A stretch of 64,000 nt of DNA from Flavimobilis sp052324925 (GCA_052324925.1 JBQPRE010000003.1), one strand, 5' to 3'. Positions 27,392 through 36,282 are shown, counted from the stretch's first letter. The notes: generated from the sequence alone by a model not told the origin. Numbers and translations are program-made.

Positions 27392-28004
27392 GACGTCCGC
27401 CGAGCGAGCGCAGCGCAGCGCGCAGGACGTCGGGCACGTCACCCGCGGCGAGCGGGTCGTCCGCGCCCATGCCACGCCCGGCCAGGACGTCGGTCACCGC
27501 GTCCTCGGCCGTCCGCGCGGTCCAGCCCAGGCCCTCGAGCGCCTCGACAACCTGCGCCCGGTGGTCGGCCGCGGCAGTCACGGCCGCGCCCGTCTCACCC
27601 CGCACGGGCCCGAGCTTGTCAGCGAGCTCCAGGACCAGGCGCTGCGCACCCTTGCGTCCGATGCCGGGGACCTTCATGAGCGTCGTGAGGTTGCCCTCGG
27701 CAACCGCTGCGCGCAGCGCGTCCGGCGAGAGCACCGCGAGCATCGCGAGCGCGGTCCGTGGACCGATGCCCGAGACCGTCTGCACGGTCTCGAAAGCACC
27801 GCGCTCGTCCGCGTCAGCAAAACCGAACAGCGTGAGCGAGTCCTCCCGGACGACGAGCGTCGTATGCAGTCGGGCGCGCTCCCCCACGCGCAGCAGCGCG
27901 AGAGTCGACGGAGCCGCCAGGACTGCGAGGCCCACGCCACCCGTCTCGATGACCGCACGGTCGATCCCGACCGTGAGCACCTCGCCATTGATCGACGCGA
28001 TCAC
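27384..28004 (-). CDS. ruvA: Holliday junction DNA-binding protein RuvA
   Basis: Tetrameric junction-binding subunit, 206 aa. The N-terminal OB-fold is MIASINGEVLTVGIDRAVIE. Two helix-hairpin-helix motifs follow (VSGIGPRTALAMLA and VPGIGRKGAQRLVLEL). The C-terminal domain III binds RuvB. The GTG at 28004 has GGAGGGA 5 nt upstream. It overlaps ruvB. Confidence 0.96.
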
Positions 28005-28088
28005 AACGCTCCCTCCGCGGCGGGCACCCTCACGACGGGCACGCCGACTTCAAACACCTGTACGAACACGCCACCACCGTAGCAAGGC

Positions 28089-28658
28089 CTACCGACGCCC
28101 CGAACCACGGCGCGCCGCGAGGTCAGCCGCGGCCCAGGCCCGCTGGGCAGGCGTGAGCTCGTGGTTGTCGCCACCCTCAAGAGCACCGGAGGGCCGCCAC
28201 AGGTGGCAGACCGCAAGCGCGAGCGCATCGGCCGCGTCCGCGGGCCGCGGCGTCTCCGTGAGCCCGAGGATGCGCACGATCATCGCCTGGACCTGGGCCT
28301 TGCCTGCCCGTCCGCTACCGGTCACGGCAGCCTTGACCTCGGAGGGCGTGTGCAGCGCGACGGGGATGCTCCGGCGCGCGGCCGCCACCATCGCGAGCCC
28401 GGCAGCCTGCGCCGTTCCCATGACGGTTGACACATTGTTCTGCGCGAAGACCCGCTCAACCGCCACGACATCGGGACGATGGGTGTCGAGCCACGCATCA
28501 AGCCCGTCCGCGATCATGGCGAGCCGACGATCGACCGACATCGCGGGTGGCGACTCGATGACGCCCACCGCCACGAGCCGTGCCTTGCGGCCCGGAAGCG
28601 AGTCGACGACGCCGACACCGCAGCGCGTCAGGCCGGGGTCAACCCCAAGCACCCTCAC
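28089..28658 (-). CDS. ruvC: Crossover junction endodeoxyribonuclease RuvC
   Basis: Holliday junction resolvase, 189 aa. The acidic catalytic set is visible: Asp7 in GVDPGLTRCG, Glu in VVAVERVFAQNN and the paired Asp in PADAADALALAVCH. I chose the GTG at 28658 because it gives the standard N-terminus VRVLGVDPG and has AAGGGCGG upstream; the longer frame is unsupported. It lies 84 bp from ruvA in the same direction. Confidence 0.95.
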   Translation of the reverse strand: MRVLGVDPGLTRCGVGVVDSLPGRKARLVAVGVIESPPAMSVDRRLAMIADGLDAWLDTHRPDVVAVERVFAQNNVSTVMGTAQAAGLAMVAAARRSIPVALHTPSEVKAAVTGSGRAGKAQVQAMIVRILGLTETPRPADAADALALAVCHLWRPSGALEGGDNHELTPAQRAWAAADLAARRGSGRR

Positions 28659-28740
28659 GGCGCCGCCCTTCTGTCCGGGCCCGGGGACGACGACGGCGCG
28701 TCGACCCGCAGGCCGACGCGCCGCCGCGCACACATGCGAA

Positions 28741-29496
28741 TCAGTCGTCCTCGAGCGCCGCGAGCACCTCGTCCGAGGCGTCGAAGTTCGAGTAGACGTT
28801 CTGGACGTCGTCCGAGTCCTCGAGAGCGTCGATGAGCCGCAGCACCGCACGGGCCCGGTCGACGTCGACCTCGATCTCCATCGACGGGTGGAAGACCGTG
28901 TCCGCAGAGTCGTACTCGATGCCCGCGTCCTGGAGTGCCGAACGGACGGCGACGAGGTCGGTCGCCTCGGTGAGGATCTCGAAGATCTCGCCCTCGTCGT
29001 TCACCTCTTCGGCGCCCGCGTCGAGAGTTGCCTCCATGACGGCATCCTCGTCCGTGCCGTCCTTGGGGACGACGATGATGCCCTTGCGGGAGAAGAGGTA
29101 CGAGACCGAGCCCGGGTCGGCCATCTGGCCCCCGTTGCGCGTGAACGCGATGCGCACCTCGGCGGCAGCGCGGTTCTTGTTGTCGGTGAGGCACTCGACG
29201 AGCACCGCGATCCCGCCCGGGGCATAGCCCTCGTACATGATCGTCTGGTAGTCCGCGCCGCCGGCCTCAGCACCCGAGCCGCGCTTGACGGCGCGGTCGA
29301 TGTTGTCGTTGGGCACCGACGTCTTCTTCGCCTTCTGAATGGCGTCGAAGAGCGTGGGGTTGCCCGCGGGGTCACCTCCGCCCGTGCGGGCGGCCACCTC
29401 GATGTTCTTGATGAGCTTGGCGAAGAGCTTGCCGCGCTTAGCGTCGATGGCAGCCTTCTTGTGCTTGGTGGTAGCCCACTTGGAGTGACCGGACAT
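28741..29496 (-). CDS. yebC: YebC/PmpR family protein (TACO1-like)
   Basis: 251 aa starting MSGHSKWATTKHKKAAID, the invariant N-terminus of the family. It contains KLIKNIEVAARTGGGDP and an acidic C-terminus. Members have been reported as transcription regulators and, more recently, as factors helping ribosomes through difficult proline-rich stretches; which applies here is not known. The ATG has GGAG 9 nt upstream and starts 3 nt after the pdxT stop, so it is co-translated with pdxT ahead of ruvCAB. Confidence 0.95.
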   Translation of the reverse strand: MSGHSKWATTKHKKAAIDAKRGKLFAKLIKNIEVAARTGGGDPAGNPTLFDAIQKAKKTSVPNDNIDRAVKRGSGAEAGGADYQTIMYEGYAPGGIAVLVECLTDNKNRAAAEVRIAFTRNGGQMADPGSVSYLFSRKGIIVVPKDGTDEDAVMEATLDAGAEEVNDEGEIFEILTEATDLVAVRSALQDAGIEYDSADTVFHPSMEIEVDVDRARAVLRLIDALEDSDDVQNVYSNFDASDEVLAALEDD

Positions 29497-29499
29497 GCC

Positions 29500-30102
29500 T
29501 TACCGCTCCCTAGTAACGAGTCGGACGAACATTGCGTGAACCCTGGCGTCCCCGGTGATCTCGGGATGGAACGACGTCGCCATCAACGGGCCCTGCGCGA
29601 CTGCAACGATCCTACCGGCGGCGGGCCCCTCGGTGACGGAGGCGAGCACCTCGACACCGTCACCCACCTCTTCAACCCACGGCGCGCGGATGAATGTCGC
29701 GGGCACAGGACCGTCGTCGATACCCCGAACCTCGAGCGAGGTCTCGAAGGAGTCGACCTGGCGTCCGAACGCGTTGCGGCGCACCGTCATGTCAATTCCG
29801 CCGAGCGTGCGCTGGTCGGACGTGCCGTCGAGCACCCGGTCCGCGAGGAGGATCATGCCCGCGCACGAGCCGTAGGCGGGCATGCCCTCGCGCAGCCGTT
29901 CGAGAAGTGGCTCGCGGAGCTCGAAGACAGACAGGAGACGGTCGATCGTCGTCGACTCCCCGCCGGGAAGAACGAGCCCGTCCACCTGGGAGAGCTCGTC
30001 GGCGCGTCGGACGCGCACGGTCCGCGCGCCGGCGGCCTCGAGCGCGCGGACGTGCTCGGGGACATCGCCCTGGAGAGCCAGGACGCCGATCGTCGGGTTC
30101 AC
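29500..30102 (-). CDS. pdxT: Pyridoxal 5'-phosphate synthase glutaminase subunit PdxT
   Basis: Class I glutaminase that supplies ammonia to PdxS for PLP synthesis. 200 aa. The triad is visible: Cys80 in GSCAGM, and His179 and Glu181 in SFHPEITGD. LPGGES near 45-50 contacts the glutaminase site. I chose the GTG at 30102 (VNPTIGVLALQGD) because the longer frame begins in promoter-like sequence; a TAGCAT sits 8 nt upstream. Its partner pdxS is 1.7 kb away, separated by a NUDIX gene and an opposite-strand gene. Confidence 0.95.
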   Translation of the reverse strand: MNPTIGVLALQGDVPEHVRALEAAGARTVRVRRADELSQVDGLVLPGGESTTIDRLLSVFELREPLLERLREGMPAYGSCAGMILLADRVLDGTSDQRTLGGIDMTVRRNAFGRQVDSFETSLEVRGIDDGPVPATFIRAPWVEEVGDGVEVLASVTEGPAAGRIVAVAQGPLMATSFHPEITGDARVHAMFVRLVTRER

Positions 30103-30193
30103 GTCGCACCATGCTACGGGCAAGAGAACACCCGGTCCGCGACACGCCCCGCTCCCTGGGCGTCCTGCCTCTCGCCAGAGGCGCGCATCCTGC

Positions 30194-30199
30194 TACTTT
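30194..30199 (+). promoter_or_regulatory. -10 hexamer of the leaderless proline-rich membrane protein gene
   Basis: TACTTT, then 6 nt, then ATG; no Shine-Dalgarno. Confidence 0.5.
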
Positions 30200-30205
30200 T
30201 GCGCC

Positions 30206-31024
30206 ATGACGACGCCGGGACACGACCCCTTCCTCACTCCGCCTCCGCCCTCTGGCGCTCCGGCCTACGGAACGCCAGGCCAGCCGTCCGGCGCACCGGA
30301 CCCGCAGCACGGGGCGCCCATCCCGCCGTACAGCGGGCCTACCCAGCCGTACGGCGCGCCCGCCCAGGCGTATGGCGCGCCCGCCTGGCAGCAGCCCGCA
30401 CCGCGCCTGCGCAAGACGCTCGGGGCCAAGATCTTCACCTTCCTCGGCGCGGCCTTGAGCATCGGCGGCATCGTCATGGCCGCCTCGGGCATCTCGAGCG
30501 TCCAGGAGGCCATGCCCGACGACCCGTCTCAGTGGGCACAGACGCTCACCTCGATTGAGTCCCCCGGCACGGGCACCTTCACGGCAACCGCGGGCACGAC
30601 GTATGAGCTCATCACCTCGGGCGAGGTGTCGAGCACGGACTACGAGTACGTCGTCGTCCAGAGCCCCTCGGGCGTCGACGTCGAGCTCTCGTCCGCAGCG
30701 GACGTGGTGCTCGCGACCAACGGCGTTGATGTCGCGCGGTTCGCACGGTTCACGGCGACCGAGACCGGCCTTCACACGATCGAGGTCGCCGACGGTTTCG
30801 ACGGCGTCGTCGTCGCCCAGAGCGGCGTCTTCGACGACGCGTTCAGTGCGTTGGCGGTCGGCGCCGGTCTCATCGTCGGCGCGGTCCTCGTCGGCGGGCT
30901 CGGCTTCGTCTTCCTGCTCATCGGCGTCATCTGGTGGATCGTCGCAGCCTCGAACAACCGCAAGATCCGCGCCTTGAGCGGTGGTCCGACCCCGGGTGGG
31001 CCGGTCCACTACCCCGGCATGTAA
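30206..31024 (+). CDS. Proline-rich two-TM membrane protein of unknown function
   Basis: 272 aa. Residues 1-67 are Pro/Gly/Tyr/Ala-rich with QPYGAPAQAYGAPAW-type repeats, facing the cytoplasm if the first TM (about 73-95) is a signal anchor. A ~115-residue extracytoplasmic beta-rich domain (AGTTYELITSGEVSSTDYEY...) follows, then a second TM (VGAGLIVGAVLVGGLGFVFL region, about 215-245) and a short tail. The architecture resembles many actinobacterial 'DUF4190-like' proline-tailed membrane proteins, but I do not recognise the family. It is encoded against the flow of the whole surrounding block, between pdxT and the NUDIX-pdxS side. Confidence 0.7.
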   Translation: MTTPGHDPFLTPPPPSGAPAYGTPGQPSGAPDPQHGAPIPPYSGPTQPYGAPAQAYGAPAWQQPAPRLRKTLGAKIFTFLGAALSIGGIVMAASGISSVQEAMPDDPSQWAQTLTSIESPGTGTFTATAGTTYELITSGEVSSTDYEYVVVQSPSGVDVELSSAADVVLATNGVDVARFARFTATETGLHTIEVADGFDGVVVAQSGVFDDAFSALAVGAGLIVGAVLVGGLGFVFLLIGVIWWIVAASNNRKIRALSGGPTPGGPVHYPGM

Positions 31025-31037
31025 CCCTGGCACGACG

Positions 31038-31083
31038 ACATGCCGCTGCCCGGGACGGTTCGCCGTCCCGGGCAGCGGCATGT
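31038..31083 (+). terminator. Very strong UUCG-capped terminator
   Basis: Perfect 21-bp stem (arms 31038-31058 and 31063-31083) closed by a TTCG tetraloop, 13 nt after the stop codon. It may also serve the convergent NUDIX gene, which ends at 31127. Confidence 0.85.
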
Positions 31084-31126
31084 GAGGTCACGGCCACGCG
31101 TCGCCCTTGGGCGCGCGCCACGCGTC

Positions 31127-31801
31127 TCAGTCGGCGACGTGCCGCTTCGGGTCCGTCTCGAGGCCGATCTCCTCGACCGACCCGTCCCAGCCACCCACCA
31201 GACCGCGCACGATGCGTCCGAGCGTCGCAGGGAACACCTCGTCGCGGCTCTCGTCGAGCTCGTCCGCGGTGAGCCAGCTCATCTCATCGACAAAGCTCTC
31301 CTCGAGCGGCGTCCACCCGGCACGGCTGAGCTCCGGACGCTGCGCGACGCGCAGGACGAAGAACTCCTCATGCTGCCGACAGTGCTCGCGTGCGAAGTCG
31401 AAGATCGCCGACCTGCGCAGCACCGGCCCCTCGAGGTCCCGGGGGTCCACCTTGAGGCCCGTCTCTTCACGCAGCTCGCGCGCAGCGGCCTCGCGCGGGG
31501 TCTCGCCCGGATCGATCCCGCCACCCACCGAGAACCACCAGTGGCGGTCCGGCTCGTCCGCGTCGTGCCCGCGCACGAGCAGAACCGCACCCGTGCTGTC
31601 GAGCACGAGCACCCGCGCGGCTGAGCGCTCGCGCACGCCGTCGGGCGCCCGCACCCAGCCCTCGTCGAGATGCAGCGGGGCGTCCGCCTCGCGCGAGCCC
31701 GCCGACGCGGGCGCAGCCGCGCTCGACGGCGCCGGGCGCGCGCCAGGAGCGGGCCTCGGCACACGACCGAGACCCGCTGCCGACGTCCCACTGACGCTCA
31801 T
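31127..31801 (-). CDS. NUDIX hydrolase
   Basis: 224 aa. The Nudix box GGGIDPGETPRE...RELREETGL is intact, including the RE...EE metal-binding glutamates. An acidic/Ala-Pro-rich N-terminal ~50 residues precedes the domain. The ATG at 31801 begins one base after the pdxS stop (TGACATG), so the two are translationally coupled. Substrate is unknown; NUDIX enzymes clean nucleoside diphosphates linked to other moieties. The location directly behind pdxS suggests a metabolite-repair role near PLP synthesis, which is inference. Confidence 0.88.
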   Translation of the reverse strand: MSVSGTSAAGLGRVPRPAPGARPAPSSAAAPASAGSREADAPLHLDEGWVRAPDGVRERSAARVLVLDSTGAVLLVRGHDADEPDRHWWFSVGGGIDPGETPREAAARELREETGLKVDPRDLEGPVLRRSAIFDFAREHCRQHEEFFVLRVAQRPELSRAGWTPLEESFVDEMSWLTADELDESRDEVFPATLGRIVRGLVGGWDGSVEEIGLETDPKRHVAD

Positions 31802-31802
31802 G

Positions 31803-32708
31803 TCACCAGCCGCGGTCCTGCAGGCGGTGCGCGACAGGCACGTCGTCGACATTGATGCCGACCATGGCCTCACCGAGTCCGCGCGACACCGTGGCGATGA
31901 CCGCGGGGTCGTCGTAGAACGTCGTCGCCTTGACGATCGCCGCGGCACGCGCCGCCGGGTCGCCCGACTTGAAGATCCCCGAACCCACGAAGACACCCTC
32001 GGCGCCCAGCTGCATCATCATGGCGGCGTCCGCGGGCGTCGCGATGCCGCCAGCGGTGAAGAGGACGACCGGGAGACGGCCCGCCTCGGCGACCTCCTTG
32101 ACGAGGTCGTAAGGCGCCTGAAGCTCCTTCGCGGCGACGTACAGCTCATCGTGCGACATGGAGGTGAGGCGCGCGATGTCGGCACGCAGCGTGCGCATGT
32201 GCGTCGTCGCGTTCGAGACGTCGCCCGTTCCTGCCTCGCCCTTCGAGCGGATCATGGCCGCACCCTCGGTGATGCGGCGCAGCGCCTCACCGAGGTTCGT
32301 CGCACCGCAGACAAACGGCGTCGTGAAGGCCCACTTGTCGATGTGGTGCGTGAAGTCGGCCGGGGTGAGGACCTCCGACTCGTCGACGTAGTCGACGCCC
32401 AGCGCCTCGAGCACCTGCGCCTCGACGAAGTGGCCGATGCGCGCCTTGGCCATGACGGGGATCGAGACGGCCTCAATGATGCCCGCGATCATGTCCGGGT
32501 CACTCATGCGCGCGACGCCACCCTGCGCGCGGATATCTGCCGGCACCCGCTCGAGCGCCATGACGGCGACCGCCCCGGCGTCTTCAGCGATCTTCGCCTG
32601 CTCGGGCGTGACGACGTCCATGATGACGCCGCCCTTGAGCATCTCCGCCATGCCGCGCTTGACGTGCGACGTCCCGACGACGGGTGCGGAGGAGTTCTCG
32701 GTGCTCAC
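31803..32708 (-). CDS. pdxS: Pyridoxal 5'-phosphate synthase subunit PdxS
   Basis: Makes PLP from ribose 5-phosphate, glyceraldehyde 3-phosphate and ammonia from PdxT. 301 aa TIM barrel. Catalytic residues visible: Asp31 (GGVIMDVV), Lys88 (PVMAKARIGHF), which binds the sugar, and Lys156 in IRSKGEAGTG. The GTG at 32708 has GAGG 8 nt upstream. Followed directly by the NUDIX gene. Confidence 0.97.
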   Translation of the reverse strand: MSTENSSAPVVGTSHVKRGMAEMLKGGVIMDVVTPEQAKIAEDAGAVAVMALERVPADIRAQGGVARMSDPDMIAGIIEAVSIPVMAKARIGHFVEAQVLEALGVDYVDESEVLTPADFTHHIDKWAFTTPFVCGATNLGEALRRITEGAAMIRSKGEAGTGDVSNATTHMRTLRADIARLTSMSHDELYVAAKELQAPYDLVKEVAEAGRLPVVLFTAGGIATPADAAMMMQLGAEGVFVGSGIFKSGDPAARAAAIVKATTFYDDPAVIATVSRGLGEAMVGINVDDVPVAHRLQDRGW

Positions 32709-32771
32709 GATAGGTACCTCATTCAGAAGTTCGGGTGCACGGGACGGACGTCCCCTGCCGACGCAGACATG

Positions 32772-33446
32772 TTAGGGCTCTTCGGGGTGAACGTGACTGC
32801 CCGGGCGCCCCAGTCCCACGGGCCAAGCATCATCGAGCTCGACCGTCTGCGGCATCGCGGCCCGACCGGCGAGACGCGCGGCCCGCACCCACCCCTTGGC
32901 GCGCATGCGCTGGGTCTGGGCAACCGCCTCGTTGTGGAAGCGTCGGGCCAGCTGGACTCGGAACCACGCGGCCGAGAGCGACTCGAGCAGCTCGGCGGTC
33001 CCAGGGCTCGTCTGCAGCTGCGCAACCGCCTCGGGGCTGTCGAGCACCCCGCGCAGCGCTGCCGAGAGATCGGACTCGGCGTCCGTCCGCTCCGGGCCCA
33101 GCCCTTCGCCGAGCGCCTCGCCGATGACTCGGCCCGTCGCGACCCCACGCACCTCGTCCGCGAGGTCGGGAACGGCGACCGCGAGCTCGTGGCCACCCTG
33201 GCCTCCGCTGCCGCCCGTCGCGACGACCGCGTCGGCGAGGAGCAGCGCCTCGACCGGCTCGAGCACGCCCGCGACGACGAGGTCGCCCGCCGCGCTCGCC
33301 CGCCGCACGAGCTGTGCGTCGAGCGCGATGCGCGACGCGACGACCTTGCGGTGCAGGCGGTCGAGCCGCGTCGCGGCGCGCCACCCCACGACGAGAAGGA
33401 CGCCGACGACGGCGACCACGATGACGACAACCTCGGACCACGTCAT
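32772..33446 (-). CDS. Membrane-anchored LemA-like protein
   Basis: 224 aa. N-terminal TM (VVVIVVAVVGVLLVV, about 6-20) followed by long helices. The C-terminal stretch RRFHNEAVAQTQRMRAK, then RLAGRAAMPQTVELDD, resembles the YN.AV..YN.....FP pattern of LemA proteins, though weakly. The ATG overlaps the pimA stop by 4 nt, so it belongs to the PIM-biosynthesis operon. Function is unknown, and the LemA assignment is by pattern only. Confidence 0.65.
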   Translation of the reverse strand: MTWSEVVVIVVAVVGVLLVVGWRAATRLDRLHRKVVASRIALDAQLVRRASAAGDLVVAGVLEPVEALLLADAVVATGGSGGQGGHELAVAVPDLADEVRGVATGRVIGEALGEGLGPERTDAESDLSAALRGVLDSPEAVAQLQTSPGTAELLESLSAAWFRVQLARRFHNEAVAQTQRMRAKGWVRAARLAGRAAMPQTVELDDAWPVGLGRPGSHVHPEEP

Positions 33447-34648
33447 GAGGCGCTCCCCTCGATCCCCAGCAGGCCGCCCCGGCCGTCCGCGACGCGCACG
33501 GTCGCGTTCGAGGCCGCGAGCACCATCTCGTACACCGTGAGAACCTCGTCCGTGACGACCGACCAGTCGTAGCGGCGCACGGCCGCCGCGCCCCGACCAG
33601 CCACCTCGGCACGCCGATCGTCGTCGCCGAGGACCTCGAGCAGCGTGCGCGCCAGATCGGCGCTGTCACCCGTGCGGAACAGGACGCCCGCCGTGCCCTC
33701 GTCGAGGACGCGACGGAATGCACCCAGATCGCTCGCCACGACGCACGTGCCCGCGCTCATCGCCTCGACGAGCACGATGCCGAAGCTCTCGCCGCCCGTC
33801 TGGGGCGCGACGTAGACGTCCACGGACGTGAGAAGAGCCGCCTTGTCGTCGTCGGAGATGCCCCCGAGGAACTCGACGTGCCGGGCAAGGTCGCCGAGCT
33901 CGGCGTTTGCTGCGTCCCGGCCCGCATCGCCACGCCCCGCGACGAGGAATCGCGCACCCGGGATCGCCGCGACGACCTCACGCACCGCTCCCACGAGCAC
34001 GGGCAGGCCCTTGCGCGGCTCGTCGAGCCGACCGAGGAACGCGATCGTCGGCGCCTCATGCGTGCCCGTGAACCGCGCGTCCGGCTGCGCGTCGCGGAAC
34101 GGCTCGACGTAGACGCCGTTCGGGATGACGACAGCGTCGCCCCCCAGGTGGTCGATGAGCGTGCGCCGCGCGTCCTCAGACACCGCGATCCGGGCGTCGA
34201 TCTTCTCGAGCGCGGGGCGCACGAGAGGTGAGACCATCTGCAGCGCGCGCGAGCGGACCATCGACGTATGGAACGTCGCGACCGTCGGGCCCGTCGCGTT
34301 CCACAGCGCGAGGAGGGACAGGCTCGGGGTCACAGGCTCGTGCAGGTGAAGGATGTCGAAGTCGCCCTGGTCGAGCCAGCGCCGCACCTTCGCCGCGACG
34401 AGCGGACCGAACGAGAGCCGCGCGACCGAGCCGTTGAATCGCAGCGGGAGCGAGCTCCCGGCCGAGGTCATGTACGGCGCGATCGGGGTGTCGTCGTCCG
34501 CAGCGATGAGCACACCGACCTCGTGACCGCGCGCCATGAGCGCCTCAGCGAGATCGCGCACGTGGAACTGCACGCCGCCCGGGACGTCGTAGGAGTACGG
34601 GCACACGATGCCGACGCGCAGCCGTCGGCCGTCGAGCGGAGCATTCAT
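33443..34648 (-). CDS. pimA: Phosphatidylinositol alpha-mannosyltransferase (PimA-like, GT4)
   Basis: Transfers the first mannose from GDP-mannose to phosphatidylinositol on the cytoplasmic face. 401 aa with the GT-B fold. N-terminal VGIVCPYSYDVPGGVQFHV matches the PimA Gly loop. A conserved HLHEP is near 105. The C-terminal half has RLDEPRKGLPVLV and the nucleotide-sugar EX7E motif in GGESFGIVLVEAM. The ATG at 34648 overlaps the upstream acyltransferase stop. The neighbours pgsA and patA complete the PIM pathway start. Confidence 0.93.
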   Translation of the reverse strand: MNAPLDGRRLRVGIVCPYSYDVPGGVQFHVRDLAEALMARGHEVGVLIAADDDTPIAPYMTSAGSSLPLRFNGSVARLSFGPLVAAKVRRWLDQGDFDILHLHEPVTPSLSLLALWNATGPTVATFHTSMVRSRALQMVSPLVRPALEKIDARIAVSEDARRTLIDHLGGDAVVIPNGVYVEPFRDAQPDARFTGTHEAPTIAFLGRLDEPRKGLPVLVGAVREVVAAIPGARFLVAGRGDAGRDAANAELGDLARHVEFLGGISDDDKAALLTSVDVYVAPQTGGESFGIVLVEAMSAGTCVVASDLGAFRRVLDEGTAGVLFRTGDSADLARTLLEVLGDDDRRAEVAGRGAAAVRRYDWSVVTDEVLTVYEMVLAASNATVRVADGRGGLLGIEGSAS

Positions 34649-35634
34649 TCGGCTGCCCCCTCACCGGGCGCGGCCTCGTCCGAGCGGCCGGCAGCACGCT
34701 CGAGCGTGCGCGCGTACCGCGCCGGGTCGAGGTCCTCGACGAAGACGTGCTGAAGCATGTGCCAGTCCTCCGGCTTCTCGGCGATCACGCTCGCAAGCGT
34801 GTCGACCCACCCCTGGGTCGCGGCCTCGATCCGCTGCTTGCGCGGGAGCGACGGGTCCGTCGTCACCTCGGGGTGGAAACGGATGATGATGCCCCAGGGC
34901 GTTCCCGCGCGGCGGCGGCGCTCCCCCGTGAGCCGTTCGTACGTGATCGAGATCGGCACGAGCGCGACGCCCGTCGCGACGCTGAGCGCCGCGGGGCCCG
35001 CTGCCACCCGTGCACGGTGCCCGCACAGGTCGACCTCGATGCCCGACGCCGCCAGGTCGCGGTCGGCCAGGAGCGGCACGAGCCGCGGCGGGGTCGCGCG
35101 CGCAGACCGCAGGAGCGACTGGAAGACGCCGTCGTCGCCGAGCGCGAGGATCTCCATGCCGAGGTCCTCGCGGAAGGCGAGGAACTCCTCGAACAGGCGC
35201 GGCGGCTCGAGCCGCTCGGCGACGGTCGTCACGGGCATGATGTGCGTCCCCGCGTACGCGCCGGCCAGGTCCCAGTTGCCGAGGTGCCCGAGCGCGCCGA
35301 CGATCCCGCGGCCCGCGTCCCGCGCCGCGAAGATGTGGTCGGGCATCTCAAGCCGCACCCGCGCTTCGATCTGCTCGGCGGTTGCCGCGCGCAGCGTAAA
35401 CGCCTCGCCGTAGTACCGCAGGTAGGAGCGCATGCCAGCGAACGACAGGCGTCGCAGCTCGCGACGGCTGAGGCCCGGGCGGACACGCGCATAGTTCGCC
35501 TCGAGGCGCCGCACCCCGGCTGGCCGGACGAGCCACGCGACGTCAGCGGCGAGCGCGAACGCGCCCCGTACGACGGGCGGGGGCACGCGCGGCAGGTAGT
35601 CCCACGCAAGCTGGAAGAGTCGGCCAGTGTCCAT
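34645..35634 (-). CDS. Phosphatidylinositol mannoside acyltransferase (PatA-like LPLAT)
   Basis: 329 aa of the lysophospholipid acyltransferase family. The acyltransferase motif HLGNWD (HX4D form) is near residue 117-122. VPLLADRD and a later VPISITYER support the fold. It probably acylates the 6-position of mannose on PIM1/PIM2 at the inner membrane face (family knowledge). It sits between pgsA (3-nt gap) and pimA (4-nt overlap), the same order as in mycobacteria, which supports the assignment over a lipid A-type acyltransferase. Confidence 0.92.
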   Translation of the reverse strand: MDTGRLFQLAWDYLPRVPPPVVRGAFALAADVAWLVRPAGVRRLEANYARVRPGLSRRELRRLSFAGMRSYLRYYGEAFTLRAATAEQIEARVRLEMPDHIFAARDAGRGIVGALGHLGNWDLAGAYAGTHIMPVTTVAERLEPPRLFEEFLAFREDLGMEILALGDDGVFQSLLRSARATPPRLVPLLADRDLAASGIEVDLCGHRARVAAGPAALSVATGVALVPISITYERLTGERRRRAGTPWGIIIRFHPEVTTDPSLPRKQRIEAATQGWVDTLASVIAEKPEDWHMLQHVFVEDLDPARYARTLERAAGRSDEAAPGEGAAE

Positions 35635-35637
35635 GCG

Positions 35638-36282
35638 TCACTCCCCCTGGGCTGCGGCGGCCGACGCGGCAGGCGCGGCGGCCGCCGCACGCGCCTGCGA
35701 GTGAACGGTTGCCATGCGCTGCACGACCGTGATCGCCGAGAGCGCAGCGAGCACGCCGAGCGTCCAGACGAGCACCGCGAGCGGTGCGCCATACCCGACG
35801 ACGAGCGCCGCGACGAGCGCGATCGCGAGCCGGTCCGCGCGCTCGGCGACACCGACCGCGGCCGTCATCCCCAGGCCCTCAGCACGCGCCCGGGCATACG
35901 GGACGACGCCGCCCAGAGCGAGGCAAGCCAGTGCGACCGTGACGCCCGCGTCCGAGCCCTCGCGCAAGAAGAAGAGCAGCAGCCCGCCGAAGATCGCCGC
36001 ATCCGCGACGCGGTCAAGGGTCGAGTCGAGGAAGGCTCCCCACGGTCCCGACCGCCCCGCGGTCCGCGCCATGATGCCGTCGAGCGCGTCGGCGAGCACG
36101 AGCGCTCCGATCGTCCACGCCCCCGCGACGAGATGACCCGTCGGGAAGAGCCACAGCGCGACCACGACCGTGCCGAACGTTCCCGCGATCGTCACGGCGT
36201 CAGGCGTAACACCCAGCCTGAGGAGCAGCTTGGCCACGGGCGTGAAGAGCCACGTGGACAGCGAGCGCAGGTTGTCGAGCAC
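35638..36282 (-). CDS. pgsA: Phosphatidylinositol phosphate synthase (CDP-alcohol phosphatidyltransferase, PgsA1-like)
   Basis: Integral membrane enzyme that joins CDP-diacylglycerol and inositol phosphate. 214 aa with about six TM helices. The CDP-OH-P motif is complete: Asp65, Asp68, Gly69, Ala72, Arg73, Gly82, Asp86, Asp90 (DALDGIMAR ... GAFLDSTLD). The GTG at 36282 has GGAAGGA upstream. The Ala-rich C-terminal tail is unusual but short. The PIM operon context makes phosphatidylinositol rather than phosphatidylglycerol the likely product. Confidence 0.92.
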   Translation of the reverse strand: MLDNLRSLSTWLFTPVAKLLLRLGVTPDAVTIAGTFGTVVVALWLFPTGHLVAGAWTIGALVLADALDGIMARTAGRSGPWGAFLDSTLDRVADAAIFGGLLLFFLREGSDAGVTVALACLALGGVVPYARARAEGLGMTAAVGVAERADRLAIALVAALVVGYGAPLAVLVWTLGVLAALSAITVVQRMATVHSQARAAAAAPAASAAAAQGE

